Assembly: GCA_946699065.1 (NCBI GenBank)
Contig: CAMPDV010000039.1
Location: 1,144,898-1,208,897 of the forward strand
DNA from: Loxodes magnus
Taxonomy: Eukaryota; Ciliophora; Karyorelictea; Loxodida; Loxodidae
Direction of reading: 5' to 3'
Length of the DNA stretch: 64,000 nt
Of the stretch, positions 46,781-60,600 are shown one piece after another; position 1 is the first letter of the stretch, and the number at the start of each line of letters is the position of its first letter. The notes under the pieces were generated by a model. That model worked only from the letters and a program-made list of their open reading frames with translations, ran no database searches and was not told the DNA's origin. Both the position numbers and the translations under genes were made by a program.

Positions 46781-49700
46781 TCATAGCTTTATTTCTTCAG
46801 CTGGATATTACTTATCAAGTATCTATTTCTAAAAATTCTCTTGTAGCTTATTAATATAACTTTGTTCAAAATATTTTGGGTAGAATTCAGAAATTTTTTA
46901 AATATGCTAAACCAATATTTTGCTTATTAGTATGTTAGAATATTTCTCCTCTTTTTTTAAAACTGGAGGAAGCTATTATTGTAGAGGCTAAACTTATTAC
47001 TTACTTTATTATGATTGGACTGATTCCATATTCTTTTATGTTTCTTAATTTGGAACTGCTTTAATATCTTAGTTGTATAATATTTTGACAGTTTCTTTTA
47101 TTTAAAAGCTGGAGTATGAAGCTTGACAATTTTCAATAAATGTAATGCAACTCTACTGAGGTAATAGAATTATCTATTCTTTTAGTTTGCTTGATAGTTC
47201 ATAATTCTCTTATCTTTACTATTTAGTAGCTTTTAATAGTTCTTCATTTGAACTTTCTTCACTTTCTTCATCTGATTCTATCTCGATGCTTGATTTGAAT
47301 GCATTTTCTTATAGCAGGGAACTCTAAGCGATCAAGAATACAGATCTATAAGAAAGTGTTTGAATGGCTGAAAGTTTGCGTTCAAAAGTTTTTTGCATAC
47401 TGCTAAGGGACAGTTAAAGTTCTTAAAGTAGCTTGACATCTATTGCAAGAACATCGTCTAAATGGCTATTAATTTAATAGTCTAAAAGCTATTTTTTTTC
47501 TTATTTGCTGTGATCACTAGATGAATCTTCGGCCATAAAGTATATTTTGAATTATTTGAGTACACTAGGAGGTAGAAACCCTGAGTTTGCTATAGTCAAT
47601 AGTTACTTAATTAATCCTTTTGCGATTTATTCATCTTGCTTTGACAGTAAAAGACTTCTATCGAACTTCTTTTAATTTATCCATTACATGCTTCAATCTG
47701 ATTTTTTCATATTAACGAAAGCAATTTTATTACTTCTTTGAACTGCCTGAATGACTTCTTGATTTTCAGGTTTGCTAATGATTTTATAGACCGTATCATT
47801 AGAGATATCATCAGTATTGAACTTAACAAGATAGTTAATATTCTCTACTTTCGTTAAGAGTTCATGCTTTTATAGCTAAATTCATCTAATGCTAGAAATC
47901 ATTTTATGCAAGCTAAGTTAACTTTAAAACTGCTTACTTAGAGTCATGAGTTCTTCATACTTACTATTTACTTAATGAATTCTTATTTGAATTGCTTCTT
48001 TATCACTTATCATTCCATAAATATATCAATTAAAAAGCACCGTGAAACCACCATAATTGCTTAGCTCTTAGTATATTTGATGAGTTTCAAAATCTTGAGA
48101 AGATAAAAGCTGGAAAATAACCAAAGCACTGAAAGGAATAATATTAGCTGTATTTTTAATATAATCATCAAGTCCTTTTCTTTCCATGTATAAAGCCAGC
48201 GATACTATCTAGAAACTATTGAGCTAGAAATCTCTTACTACTTGCTTAAAGTAGTTATATAGCTACCTTTATTTACACCAGCTAAATAATTATTTCGTAC
48301 TTCATTTTTCTTCTCTAGCTACTTCGCTAATTTATAAAAGCTTTCTAAATTCTTAGTGTAAGTTATATTGAAAAGCTTAGTCATTAAAAATTCAAATAAT
48401 CAAACCTTTCAAAAGCTATTTTTCAAATTTTTTATAACCTTTATCATAATTAACCTTTAGAATTTTAATCCTCTCAGTTTACTTCTATAAGCTATCTAGT
48501 CATTGCTATTTTTATTCATTTGTAATATTAATTTTAGTCTTATTTGAGTAATTTTATATTACTTATTAGTAAACTTTGAGAAGATTTGAGTTTTCCTCTT
48601 ATTAATCCATATTATTTAAGAAACTGTTCAATTTGCTAAAGAAGTCTGCATATTAGAGTTTCTGATTATTCCTTTATTTTTCTGTTTAAGACATTTAGTA
48701 TTGTTTCATTGATGTCTTGCTGTTTGCCTTCTCTAAATTTTACCTTTGCACCGATTTTTATTTCTTATCTTCTGTTTTTTTAATCCAGTTTTATAAAGTT
48801 TGTTGAATGAGTTATTAATCTCCAGCTTATGAAAAGGTAATTTACTAATTTAGCTGATTTTCAATCACAATCACTAGGCTTTACATTTCCTGTACCTGGC
48901 TTTAATTTAAATTCTGCTAGCATGAAATAAAGGTTTTAACGAACATTATTAAGGTATTTTATTTTGGATTTGCATTAGTCTAGAAGTTAACTAGCTAAAT
49001 AAAGTTCTTATATTGTTATCTTTCTTCCAGTTTAGTTTCTACTAATTATTAATCTTAAGCATCTTAAAGTTATAATAAGTTACTTACAAGTAAGATTATC
49101 TAATTAACTATCAGTCGGTAAAAGTCTATATTTCCTACTCCTTAACTCATTAGGCTTAGTTATTCTTATGGTATATACTTATAGTTATCAGGATTACTCT
49201 CAAGTATTAGAAATATTTAGTTTTTTAAGAGTTCAAGCTAGACTGGCTAGTTTAAAAATCTAACCGTTTATAAGTCTTAACTAACTAGAACTGAATACCC
49301 TTAAAGTATTACAAGTAAATTAGATTAAAGGAGTTTTAAGGTAAAAGTTAAGACTTTATAAACGAATAGTTCTAACTATTAACAAGTGAAACTATCATTT
49401 TGATTCCTTTGCTGCATTAATTAAGATAATGGATATAGTTAGTTTTGCTCTATTGATTACGGGATTTTTATTTCATTAATGCTCATGATACTACTTTCAT
49501 TAGTTGATTCTCTTATTTAATGACAGACTAAGCAAATATCACTAATATTTTATTTCTTAAAGTATTAAATTTACTTTCTCTTATAGCATTCCATTAAAGT
49601 GTATTACTCTATATCTTTGTATATTTCAATTTTAATAAGTCTATAATTCTTTTCTTTATCTTAAACTGTCAAATAAAATTCTATTCGAGATTTTCCAAGG

Positions 49701-50342
49701 CTATAGGCAGAAACAATCTTAGGCTCACTAAAGTTTAAATCTTTGAATGGGATTATAGCTATATAGTTTGAATAAGCTTTTTTGAGCATTCCTGATAAGC
49801 TCTATATCTCTTTTGAAGAAATAACCTTTTTACTGTCTTCTTTTGCTAAATATTCTAGTAATTTTTTATTTTTTATTTTTCTCTTTTCTTAATTCTTGAA
49901 CTTAACTATAAGAATTTTCCTTGTTATATTTTTATTTTTTATTTCGTATTTTTTCACTTTTTGGCTCAGAATATTCACTTGGCAAGTTAGTATCTGCCTT
50001 AGTATTTAATGTACCTTAAGTTTACTCTGATGAGTTACTTTGCCATTTTTATTCGATCTAATCTTAAAAATCTGAAGATTTAACATAGTTAGTATGGTTT
50101 TATTCTAAGAAATGCGTAATTTATTTTTAGAATTCTTCAAAACTATCTAAGTTTAAGATCTACATAAATTTAGCATTACCATAATTAACAAATTCACTAT
50201 TTGATTCTTGAGCCTTCTTTTAATTGCCATAGCACAATAATTACTCCAAGCTTTATTATTTAGTATTCTAGCTTATTTCCTTCCTGTTTTAAAAAAGATC
50301 TCTTAGTTATTTATTGGTAAAACATTAAGATCCTTTCTCCAT
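46781..50342 (-). pseudogene. Gln-rich protein, unit 2 copy with 7-bp frameshift
   Basis: Start (50342) and end (46781-46783) match the unit 1 gene at 27533-31087. The length, 3,562 bases, is seven longer because an extra ATTTTTT-type unit lies in a T/A run at about 49863-49878. Read from the same ATG the frame is lost near residue 160. A downstream Met could still give a shorter protein. Otherwise the sequence is nearly unchanged, so the loss is recent or is a homopolymer error. Confidence 0.6.
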
Positions 50343-52078
50343 TTTAAGAAATGGTTATAGACTTACATTATAAATATTTGTTTAATCATAAATTACATTA
50401 TAATATAGTATAATTGAATATTAGTTTAAATAGTAATATAGCTAATTATATAAGTTTATTTAACTTTTAAATAGTCAAGTTCTATTATAAGTTATTAGGT
50501 TGTATTTTATTTCTACCTTTACTAAATTTATATCTAAATATCTTAGTTACTTTTAAATCCTATAGCTTCATTTAAGCAGAGGATGTATGCATTATATAAT
50601 TTAGAAATGCTTTATCTACTTAAAGTGCAGAATTTATAATGGTTCCTTTAACTATCTTTCCTGAAGCTAAAAAACTGCTTAGTTTACAAAGGATATAAAA
50701 TAATTAAAGAAGCAAAGACTTAAGGTTACTGTAAAAATAATAAAATAATAATAATTATATTAGATCTAATAAAGCTATATAAGGAAAGGAATCATTTATC
50801 TTACAAATAAACTAACATAGCTAATTTAAATAATTTACATCTATTTAATTAATAAATTAGATCAAACTCTAAAGGGTAGTTAAAATTAATTAATTAACTT
50901 ATTTCTCATAATTATTAAAAATTTAAATCCCACCCTTGATTGCTATGCTATAAGTATTTTTACTTCTATTAGAAACAATTATACACAGAATAAAACATTT
51001 AATTTATGAGCATTTTAATAAGCTTAATTTATGTAAATTGGTAGAATCTAATTATGATAAACTAGTTGCTTTCATTATATTCTTTCTCCTAGATTCAAAG
51101 TTAATTTTGTTGTAGTTAGAGTATCTCTAATCTTATGTTTTTAAATTCTTTAATCTAAGTATTAGCTATTTAATATAAATAGTAAAAGCAAATAAAGAAT
51201 CAAAAGTAAAGCTTTAAGCTACTTTATATTTATTCAGAAAGCTATTTTTCTTTGTTTATAAATTCCTTCTAAAATGTAAGCAGCGCTTTATATTTATTAA
51301 ATTTGGTTACTTGCAGCACTTGCATCTAATACTAGCAATATAATTTACAAAAGATGATGTTTTATCTATTAATGATCCTTAATCTATGATACTTAAAGTT
51401 TCTATAATTTTAGATAAACTGATACTTATATCCTTTAAATTTAATTATATTCCAATTATACTCGTAGCTTATAATATTTCCCTTTAAATAGTTAATTAAT
51501 CTTTATATGGCTATTAACAATTTAATAATAGCTTCTTAAAATATTATTAAAAGTATTGTAATAGTTAATTATTATTATTACAAATACCACCCTTTTAAAT
51601 TATAAACCCATATAACCTATAATTCTATTTATTATGCATAAGATATTTACCTTTCCAATTTTTAATAAAGATATCTTTCCTTACAAATTAATTATATTTA
51701 GTTTATACCATTTTAGGCTTTAACTTCATATATCCTGGCTTAAGCTTATCATTTTAGTATATTAAAATCACCTAGAAATGTTTAGAAAGATAATTATTTT
51801 CATTTCCTCAAGTAAATAGGGAGTTAGTTATACAGGAAAGCATATCAAATATAAATAATTAATCTTTAATACAGTCTTCCTAATAACCATTTATTGTATT
51901 ATCAAACCTTTTATATAGTTAATGATATCTATAGGAGCCAAAAGCCAATTTAAAATATTCCATCTCTAAATTATAGCCCTTCAAATTATTTACTTATCCA
52001 TTGCTAATAAATAAAGGGGGACAATTATTGCTATAGCTTTTTATCAACCAACTCCCTGATTAGAACTATAATCCTTAA
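50343..52078. other. Divergent intergenic region, unit 2
   Basis: Same content as 31088-32823. No additional signals. Confidence 0.4.
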
Positions 52079-52543
52079 ATGCTTTTAAAAATAAACAAAT
52101 TGAATAGAAACACAGAACACACTCATCCATAATAAGAGTTCCTGAATATGAAATATGGACAATTCATTTAGCTAGATACCTTTTAATTATACTCCTATTT
52201 GAAGACACTCTAGATAGAAAATCATAAATGGATAGAAGATAAATTTGATCAAAATAAACTAAAAATTAATGATACAGATTGCTATTAAATTCATATTAAA
52301 CTAACTAGAAAAGAATCAGCTAGATTTCAGAAAGCTAAACTAGATTTTGCAAAATCTATTCGTAATTTTTAAGAAAGTTGCCTTAAATATTTTTTAGTTT
52401 TAAGTCTATTAATAATTTTCCTCATTTATCAACCAAAAATAAATAAGATTTAATTTTTACAATATTCAAAGGCAAAATAACTTAATTAAGATAGAATTAT
52501 CCAAATCCGAGAATTTAATTAGTCAAATGATATAAACTACTGA
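52079..52543 (+). CDS. Remnant X, unit 2 copy
   Basis: This is 155 codons from the ATG at 52079 to TGA 52541-52543, the same length as unit 1 when its internal TGA is read through. The codon equivalent to 33253-33255 is CGA (Arg). It includes the same TM segment. The function is unknown. Confidence 0.35.
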
Positions 52544-55170
52544 AATACAGGAACTAATCTTATTTCAATTAATAATTTTAAAATATTTTAATTTAATGAA
52601 AACTTACTTGCTTGCTATTTAAAACTTGAACAATCATTAAGTAACTATCATTATGGGCAAATATTGATTAAATTCAATTTCCTTTGCTATCTCAAATTTA
52701 TTCCTAGCATTTCAGTTTGTATTTAACCCAATCATTTTTTTCAAGAGAATCTACTGTTTAAAACTTCCAATCAAATCCAAGCTTGGGTAAAGTTGGCTTA
52801 ATGAGTTATAGTTGGTATACTTGAAGAGAAATGATTTGATTAAATAATTTAAAATAAACTTAATTAATTTAATATCCTAATAATTCTTATAAGCATCAAA
52901 TCATACCTACTTTATTAAAGACTATTAATATGCTACATCTATACCAATATTTCCCTATTAATATATTCATGTTCAAAGTTCATCATCCAGTCATTATTCT
53001 TTCGGTAAATCTTAATAAATTGCCTCAAATTTATCTGCAAATGTAGTTCAAAAGGTAAACATGGAATGATTACAATGTGAACTTATATACAAAAAGATAA
53101 ATAATATGATCCAATAAGATTAAAACTGATCTAAGCATTAAGAGAAGTAGTCTCTAGGTTTATTTATTAAATCTTGTTTAGATAACTTGTAAAATCCTCT
53201 TTATAATGATCTTCTATATAATGGTATTTCTTTACTATTTAGTGATCTAAGCTATTCTTTATCTTTCACTTATTCATGAAACTAGAAATATTTTATTAAT
53301 TAATACTTTACCTTTTCTTATACTATTCAGATAAGCCAAACTAGAACGACTCACGGATGCGAATTTAAGAATGATATACTTGCTTGAAGCACTAGTAGAT
53401 TAAAAGATATTATTTAGCAGTTAAATCTGATACATTTAGTATTTATAAGCTAATTTATTCTTTACTTTAACAGATCTCCAGCAAAGAATCACTAAATTAT
53501 CTCAGTCTGATATATCTTCCTTCAAACCCATTATTTCGTAATTTATAAAAATGGCTGGATTTATTTCATACAATCAGTCTAAATTTGGTTAAGTTCTGAA
53601 CTAAATAGGAGCATAAAAAGTTAATGATCTATAATGGTATAATAAATAGAATTAGTTAGAATGTAAAAGGTTTAAATAATGAACTGTTTAATTTAATTTA
53701 GCTAGCCACTATTAAAGAAAAAAGCTTTTATTTCTAATTATATTCTCCTTTTTGTTAATTTAATTAGATCTAATTAAAGATAAACTTGTCTATGTTTAGA
53801 CTTTATATTAGGCTTAATATAAAATAGATAGTTTCATTTAAGAAAATTATAAAGTTTAATATCTTAGAATTAACTAGAAGATAATTTAATTAGAAGCTAT
53901 TCTAATATAAACGTTATTAAATAAAATACTACCATTATAAAGGAAAATAAACTCTTAAAAAAGTCAGAATTAATCAGTAAACTGGTTTTAAGCAGAAAAG
54001 ATAAGGAGATATAATTAGCAGACCAGAATAGGATATCTAGCAAATAAATATAGTTAAGATTGTTGTTAAGGTAATTTAAATAAAATTTATCTCTTCTCTA
54101 AATAAATAAAAAGAGTCAATTATCTTTAATTTAAGGATATAGCAAATATTCTAACTCAGCTTTTATATATAATAATTGTTTTTTAAAGGATGAGCTATAT
54201 AGTATAGCATACTATAAAGATTGATTATTTAAGATTAAGATTATACCTAGAAAATTCTAGGACTTTAAGCCTAACTTGGAGTGCTAAATTTTTATTGTTT
54301 ATTGGGTAAAGTTAAAAGGAAGAGTAATAATGTCAAGGTACTAATTATTTAAGATATGGTTGAAGTAAATTAATATCCAATAGCTGATTAAGTATTTTAA
54401 ATAAATATCTTAAAGGAAATCTATTTTAAATTGTAAGCTATTATATCAAGTTAATTTAAACTAAGATTTAGTTTCTTATTACTATTTTTATATAGTTTAT
54501 ATAATTTAATTCTTTAATATCAAAAGGAATTAACAAACAGTCTCACTTTATTGAGAAAGTCTAAACTCCAAATCCAAGCATTAATACTTAAAAAATTTGA
54601 CTTAATGGAATTATTTTTAGGTAGTGAAATATAAAGCAAGGGTATTCTTTACTAATTTCATAATAGTACATTTTTAAATTAAGATTGCTATACCATATAA
54701 TTCCAATTTATAATCTGAGCTAAAATTTTAGATGGTACTTTAAGTATTTATAGTTATTAATAAGCATCTAAAGCATAAAATTATAAAAATAAGAATTATA
54801 ACTATAAAATGCATAAGACTTTTACAATCTAATTATATTATTTATTTTAAATAGGCTTTATTATTGCTCTTATATCTATTATAGATTTAATCTAAGTTGC
54901 TTATAATTAAGTCTTATTCCTTTTTTTCCTATAAACAACATCTTTAAATATTATTCTTAAATATCCTTTTTCTCATAATTTAAGCAAAAGAAAGGTACGA
55001 AAAGAATTTGACTGAGATGAATCTTTTATTGTAGTTACATACATTTATTACATGCTTTGGTATTTTTCTTGATTGGTTTTATAAATATTAGCTTTTAATA
55101 TATTTAAATAAAGCTTTTATTTCTTTATTTTAGTAAATTGAACTTACTAAAGATTAGTATACTATAAATT
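52544..55170. other. Intergenic with empty insertion site
   Basis: It carries the pre-insertion site: GAGTCAATTATCT followed directly by TTTAATTTAAGG at about 54113-54137. This proves the exact ends of element g4. Nothing else was recognised. Confidence 0.6.
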
Positions 55171-55715
55171 ATGATAGAATAATACTTAAAGCTTAATCTT
55201 AGCTAAAATAGAGTCATAATAGATCTGCTTTTTTTCTTTAATATATAGATCTTTTAAAGAGTTTATATTAATTATTAGTTCAGGCTAGTCTAAGTTTTAT
55301 CCATAAGCTATTTAGATTTATATTATCCATTTAATAATTTAAAAGGATATCACTAAGACTTATAAATTATTCTATGCCAAGCTTGTCTAAATAGTGAGAA
55401 AGTAGTTAATGCTATAGATAAATATCAATCATTTAAAGTGTCAGAGCTTTTCTTATGGAGATTTTAGAATAATCAAGATAGATAGAATTAGAAACATACT
55501 TACTCTTTACTAGAGCTACTAAAGATAAAATATGCTTAACTATTCTGCTAGGTATCGCTAAGCAATTTCTCTTATTTGTAGACACTCTAAAATATAAAAT
55601 GCGATAAGTAGGTAGAAGCTAAATTTGAACATTATGAACTAAAACTTCATGATATATATTACTATTATAACCAGATTAAAATTACTTGAAAAGAAGTAAT
55701 TAAATAAAAACCTAT
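55171..55715 (+). CDS. Remnant Y, unit 2 copy
   Basis: This is the counterpart of 36779-37323 with the same ATG and the same X-like segment. It is tentative for the same reasons. Confidence 0.28.
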
Positions 55716-57616
55716 ATTTACTTTATACCACAAATCAACCCTAGTAACCTTCATAGTTTAAACCATAAGTCTTCCTTGCTGAAGAATAACTAAACAAATC
55801 TAAACTAAACATAGAGACTGTAAAAGCTAATTTAAAGAAGTATAAATTTAATTTAATTTCAACTTAAACTTAAACTTAAAAACGTTTATTTCTGTTAAGC
55901 ATACTCTTTATAAAATAACTATCTTACTATAATTAACCAATCTATAAACTTTATCACCTTTGGAGACTACTTTAAAACTTTACTATACTTTTGAATAAAA
56001 TTAAGCTTTAAGAAGCTAATTTAATTATAAGAATAGACCAACTATTTACAGCTTCAGTAAAGTAATTTAGATATATCAAATATCATGCAAATTTAAATGA
56101 TTTTAACTAAATAAAATATTACTTAAAACAGCTTGGGAACTAAAAGCTGCTTTATTATTAATTAATAATAAAACTTTATCTAATTAAGAGAAATATAGGA
56201 TATAAAATGTAGATAAAATAACTAAATTATATGGTTTTATAATAAACTAACTTAATATTTAATTAATAAATCTAATTAGATAAGCTTAAAAAGCTTTTAA
56301 TTTAAATTCAGATAAAATTTATTTAATAATGCTTTTAAATTAAGCAATTTAGTTGCTTCTATTTATATTTAACTAAATAACTAGTATCTATCAAATTAAG
56401 CAAACTAAATAAAGAAGAGAGAGCTTAATGAATGTAAGCACTAAAATAAATAGATGATTGATAGTAAAAAAATTATTATATTTTAAAATTACTAAACATT
56501 TAGTAATAAATATACCATAATTCAAATAATTTACTCAAAACTATCAAAATTTATTTAAAAGCATTTCTATCTAAAAATCTTTATAAGTAAAAGTAAGTGA
56601 CTGTAAATAGGTATATTTTAAGTTATTAGATATTGTGGAGATAGGATAGAAAAAAATTTATTAAAGAAACATAAATAGAACAATCTGGTATTGATAGTTA
56701 AAATTTATTTTAGTTATTAGAGTCTATTTTAAAATATATGCAATAAAATTTATTGGATTATCTTTGAGCTATTAACTTAATTAAGCTATTAAGCTTATAA
56801 AAATTCTGAATGTGAAGTAAGTGGTAAAATATTTAAAATATTCACATTCTTTAATTTTATCTTTAGAATAATTAAAATATAATCCTTTTTCTTAAGATGA
56901 TTTAAAATATTTTTCATTTAAGATACAAACCTAAATAATCTTCTACTATTTTTAAACTAGTTATTAATAATAAGTTTAAATGGGAATGATATTTATTAAG
57001 TTAATTAATAGTTAGTGTCTATCTATTGAATATCTAGAATAATTTTTTAATCCATAGATGATTTATGATTTAGATTATAAAAAGTGGAAATAGAAAATTA
57101 AAGACTTATTAAACTTTATATAAGTCTTAACGATGAAACTATCTCTTGCTTAAAAATTGAAATGACTTCTTTTTATTAAATCATTCAAACTAAAATTCTA
57201 CAATTTTTAAACTTTTCTTTCTAACTTGGAAAGATTAATAAAGGGGTTTGATTATAGCATATTAATAAAGATAAAATCTGATAAGTTAGTCCTTTCTCTT
57301 TTATCTTAAGAACTTAATCATAGTTTTTGAGTTTGCTCAAGCTGTTTAGCAAGCCAGGTTTTAGGTTTATAAATATTAAATATTTAGTTAGTTTTAAAAT
57401 GATAAATGGTTAATTTTATATGGCTTTAGATATAGAGTATATCATCCTTTTATTATTTAGTTATCTTTAGTGATATAGAGAATGTATACTAAACTTATTA
57501 TTATATAAATCCTTTATTTTATTTTGCTACTAGAGTATAAGCCTAAGATATTATAACTTTTATAAAGACTCTTTAATTATTAAATTTAATTATAATTTAA
57601 ACTAAAAGTTAAAATC
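55716..57616. other. Intergenic, convergent with kinase C
   Basis: Counterpart of 37324-39224. No gene was recognised. Confidence 0.4.
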
Positions 57617-60600
57617 TCAATTATTAGAAGTGTAGGAAGGAGATCTTATTTCAAAATATTTATTAAACTACTTTGTTCTCACATTTACCTCCTATCTTTC
57701 AACTTAAAATTTGGTTATATTTTTATTATTGTCTATTAATTCCTTAGAATTAATATTAGCTTCTATTTCGTCTTTCTCTAAAACTTTTCTTAGAATCTGT
57801 ATTATTTCTTCTATTTTTGGCCTTTAGCTTGGATTAAAACAGAAGCAACTATTTATTATTGATCTTAATTCCCCCTTAATTGCTGTACAGATTTCAGGAT
57901 ATTTTATTATGATAGATTGTTTACTATATTAAAATCATCTAACCTATTTCATGGTCTATTTTATGTAAATAGCTCATTCAAAATACATCCAAATGCCCAG
58001 ATATCTACAGGAGTTTTTTATTTAAGTATCTAAAAAGAATTCAGGTGCCATATATTAAATAGTTCCAATCAATTAGCTATCAAAATGTCTGGTTTATTAA
58101 TTATCTCCTGTAAATCTTGACATTCCAAAATCTGCTATTTTTACGTTCAGCTAATCATCTAAGAGTATGTTTTCAGGCTTTAAATCTCGATGAATAATTT
58201 TATTAGGATGACTATGAAGATCACTTATTCCATAAGCTATTTATAGAGCTATTTATAGTCTAGTGCTGACACTTACTTCTTATTAGTTTTCATATATAAA
58301 CTATAGTAAAGAGCAACTCATCAAATCCGAAATCAAACAAAACTGATGTCTTACATCTAGACAAACTCCTCATAAGTGTAATAGATGATTTGATTTAAGT
58401 TCCATTACTATGATGATTTCCTTTAGCAAATCTTGAATTTATTCATGATCTTAAGTTTATAAATTTGCTACTTTTATCGCCACATTTTTCTTATCAATCA
58501 CTCCTTTAAACACTTTTCCGAAACTTCCTTCTCCTATTTTCGACTAAATAGAGTTTACTATTTTATCAAAGGTAAGAATTGCCACGTTACGCTAATCCAG
58601 TTCTTCCATTATTTGCAAATAGAGCTCATAAATTTCTTTCTTTTCCAACTTCTCGTAGAGTTACATCAACTTCATTCTTTTTCTCTAGATCTTGGTGAAA
58701 ATACTAAGTTAGTATAGAATAAAAATAAGAGTTAGAAGTAGAATACTGACATAAACGTAGATTTCTAGATTTCCAGGTAAGAAGGAAGAAATAGTAATTT
58801 CATATCCTAACTGCTCTGGATTATTCAGGTTTATGGCAATTCAATTTTCAGGATAATAAACACTTAAAGTACACTCATCTGACTTTTGCACTTCTGGATA
58901 TAAAAAGAATTCATCTTGAAACTACTTTAACTTAAATACTTCTAGGATATCTTACCAACTAAAACGAAGAACATAATTCTCTGCTCAGCAATTAACATCT
59001 AATCTTCTTTTAGTATGGCATATTCCTTAATCTCTTTTATAGAGTTTTAAGTATTACTATTGATATCTTTTGGCTTCATCTGAGTTTGTTCCTGCTTCAC
59101 AGTACTTCTTAGTATCATTTTTACTTTTTACACATTTACATTTAAAACTTCAAAGTTATCCTTCTTTATTAGACGTCAAACAATCGGTATCTTAACCACA
59201 ATATTTATACTCAGAATCAAAAGGATATGCACAGACTATTTCACTATCATGTATACAAGTAAAGCTTTAGCAAGCAAACTAAACTATATTTGTACAGTTT
59301 TGATCAGTAAAAACATATCCTAAAGGAGCTGAAAAATAATCCATGCATTTTTTATTTCTACACAGCTATGAGTTTATACATTAGTAGTCATTTTCGCAAA
59401 ACGAGGAATTTATTTGCTCTTAACATTAATATCCTTATTTTTCTCTGTTATATATACAACTTAAACCTATATCACACGAAAAATCTTCACTACCGGCACA
59501 GTTTTCCAATAATCCTTTTCCTTTACAAACTCCGTTTATACAACTAACTGTTGGAATGCACTGATCATCACTTGTACAAAATGCTCCAGGATATAAATTT
59601 ATTTGTTACTAAATTCTCTAATCGCAATAGAAATCTTATTGGTCAGTGAGTTAACATTAATCTTTTTTGTTCTTACAATTCTTTAAAAATCTTGTATCTG
59701 AACTCTCATCTAAGTGACCACATTGATAATTAGACCAAATGTATTAGAAATCTTCTTCACTTCAACACCCATACTTACTACATTGATATTCACTTTCATT
59801 CTTTTATTTTTTCGCTAGTTCAAATCAAAAGAAAATTGTATCTAATATACAAGAATCGGAGGATTAAACCTATAATTTATTAAAACTTACAAATGGAAAG
59901 AAATGATATTCAGTCGATGTAATAACCCATTAAGCTATTTTAATAAAGTCTAATTTATCTCTATTCTTGTATCAACATTCATAAGATCTTCTAAAATACG
60001 TTTAACAGATATCTTAATCATCATACATTACGCCTTTAAATGCTTCAATGTATTTCTATGTTTCGTCTGAACCTGAAAATGCTTCGCAATATGCATGCCC
60101 TTCACTATCACAAATACATTTTCCTCTTATTTCGTCTCCATCTATGTTGCTAACTTAACAATCACTTCCATATGCACATGGAATGTACTCGATATTAAAA
60201 GACTCTATACAAACTGCATATTCTCCTTGTTGTTTACAAGTAAAGCTTTAGCAAGCATAGTTACAATATTCACACATTCCTATAGGATTCTCTTATTTGC
60301 ATTACCCTTTTCATTTCCAACCCACTGGTTTTGAGAAATACAGAATACATTTCTATTCTCTACATACAGCATAATTAACACATTACCAATCATTTTCACA
60401 ACTTACATCTTATGAAAGCTTTATCTACTTTTAGCATTTATAACTCTCATCATTTTATTGCTTTATACAAGCTAAACCTACTGAACATTCTACATCACTT
60501 CCATTTTTGCATTATTCTCCTTCTTTCTTTGAATCATTGAAGGAAATTACACATTAATCTTAGGGACTTTCTCTATAATAATTTTAAATATAACAAGAAG

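Larger units (their letters stand above)
39366..57760. repeat. Tandem duplication unit 2 (about 18.4 kb)
   Basis: This unit contains kinase gene B, the small frame, the Gln-rich gene (frameshifted), and remnants X and Y, in the same order and orientation as unit 1. It lacks the gag-only element and shows the intact empty site at about 54111-54128. Confidence 0.9.
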
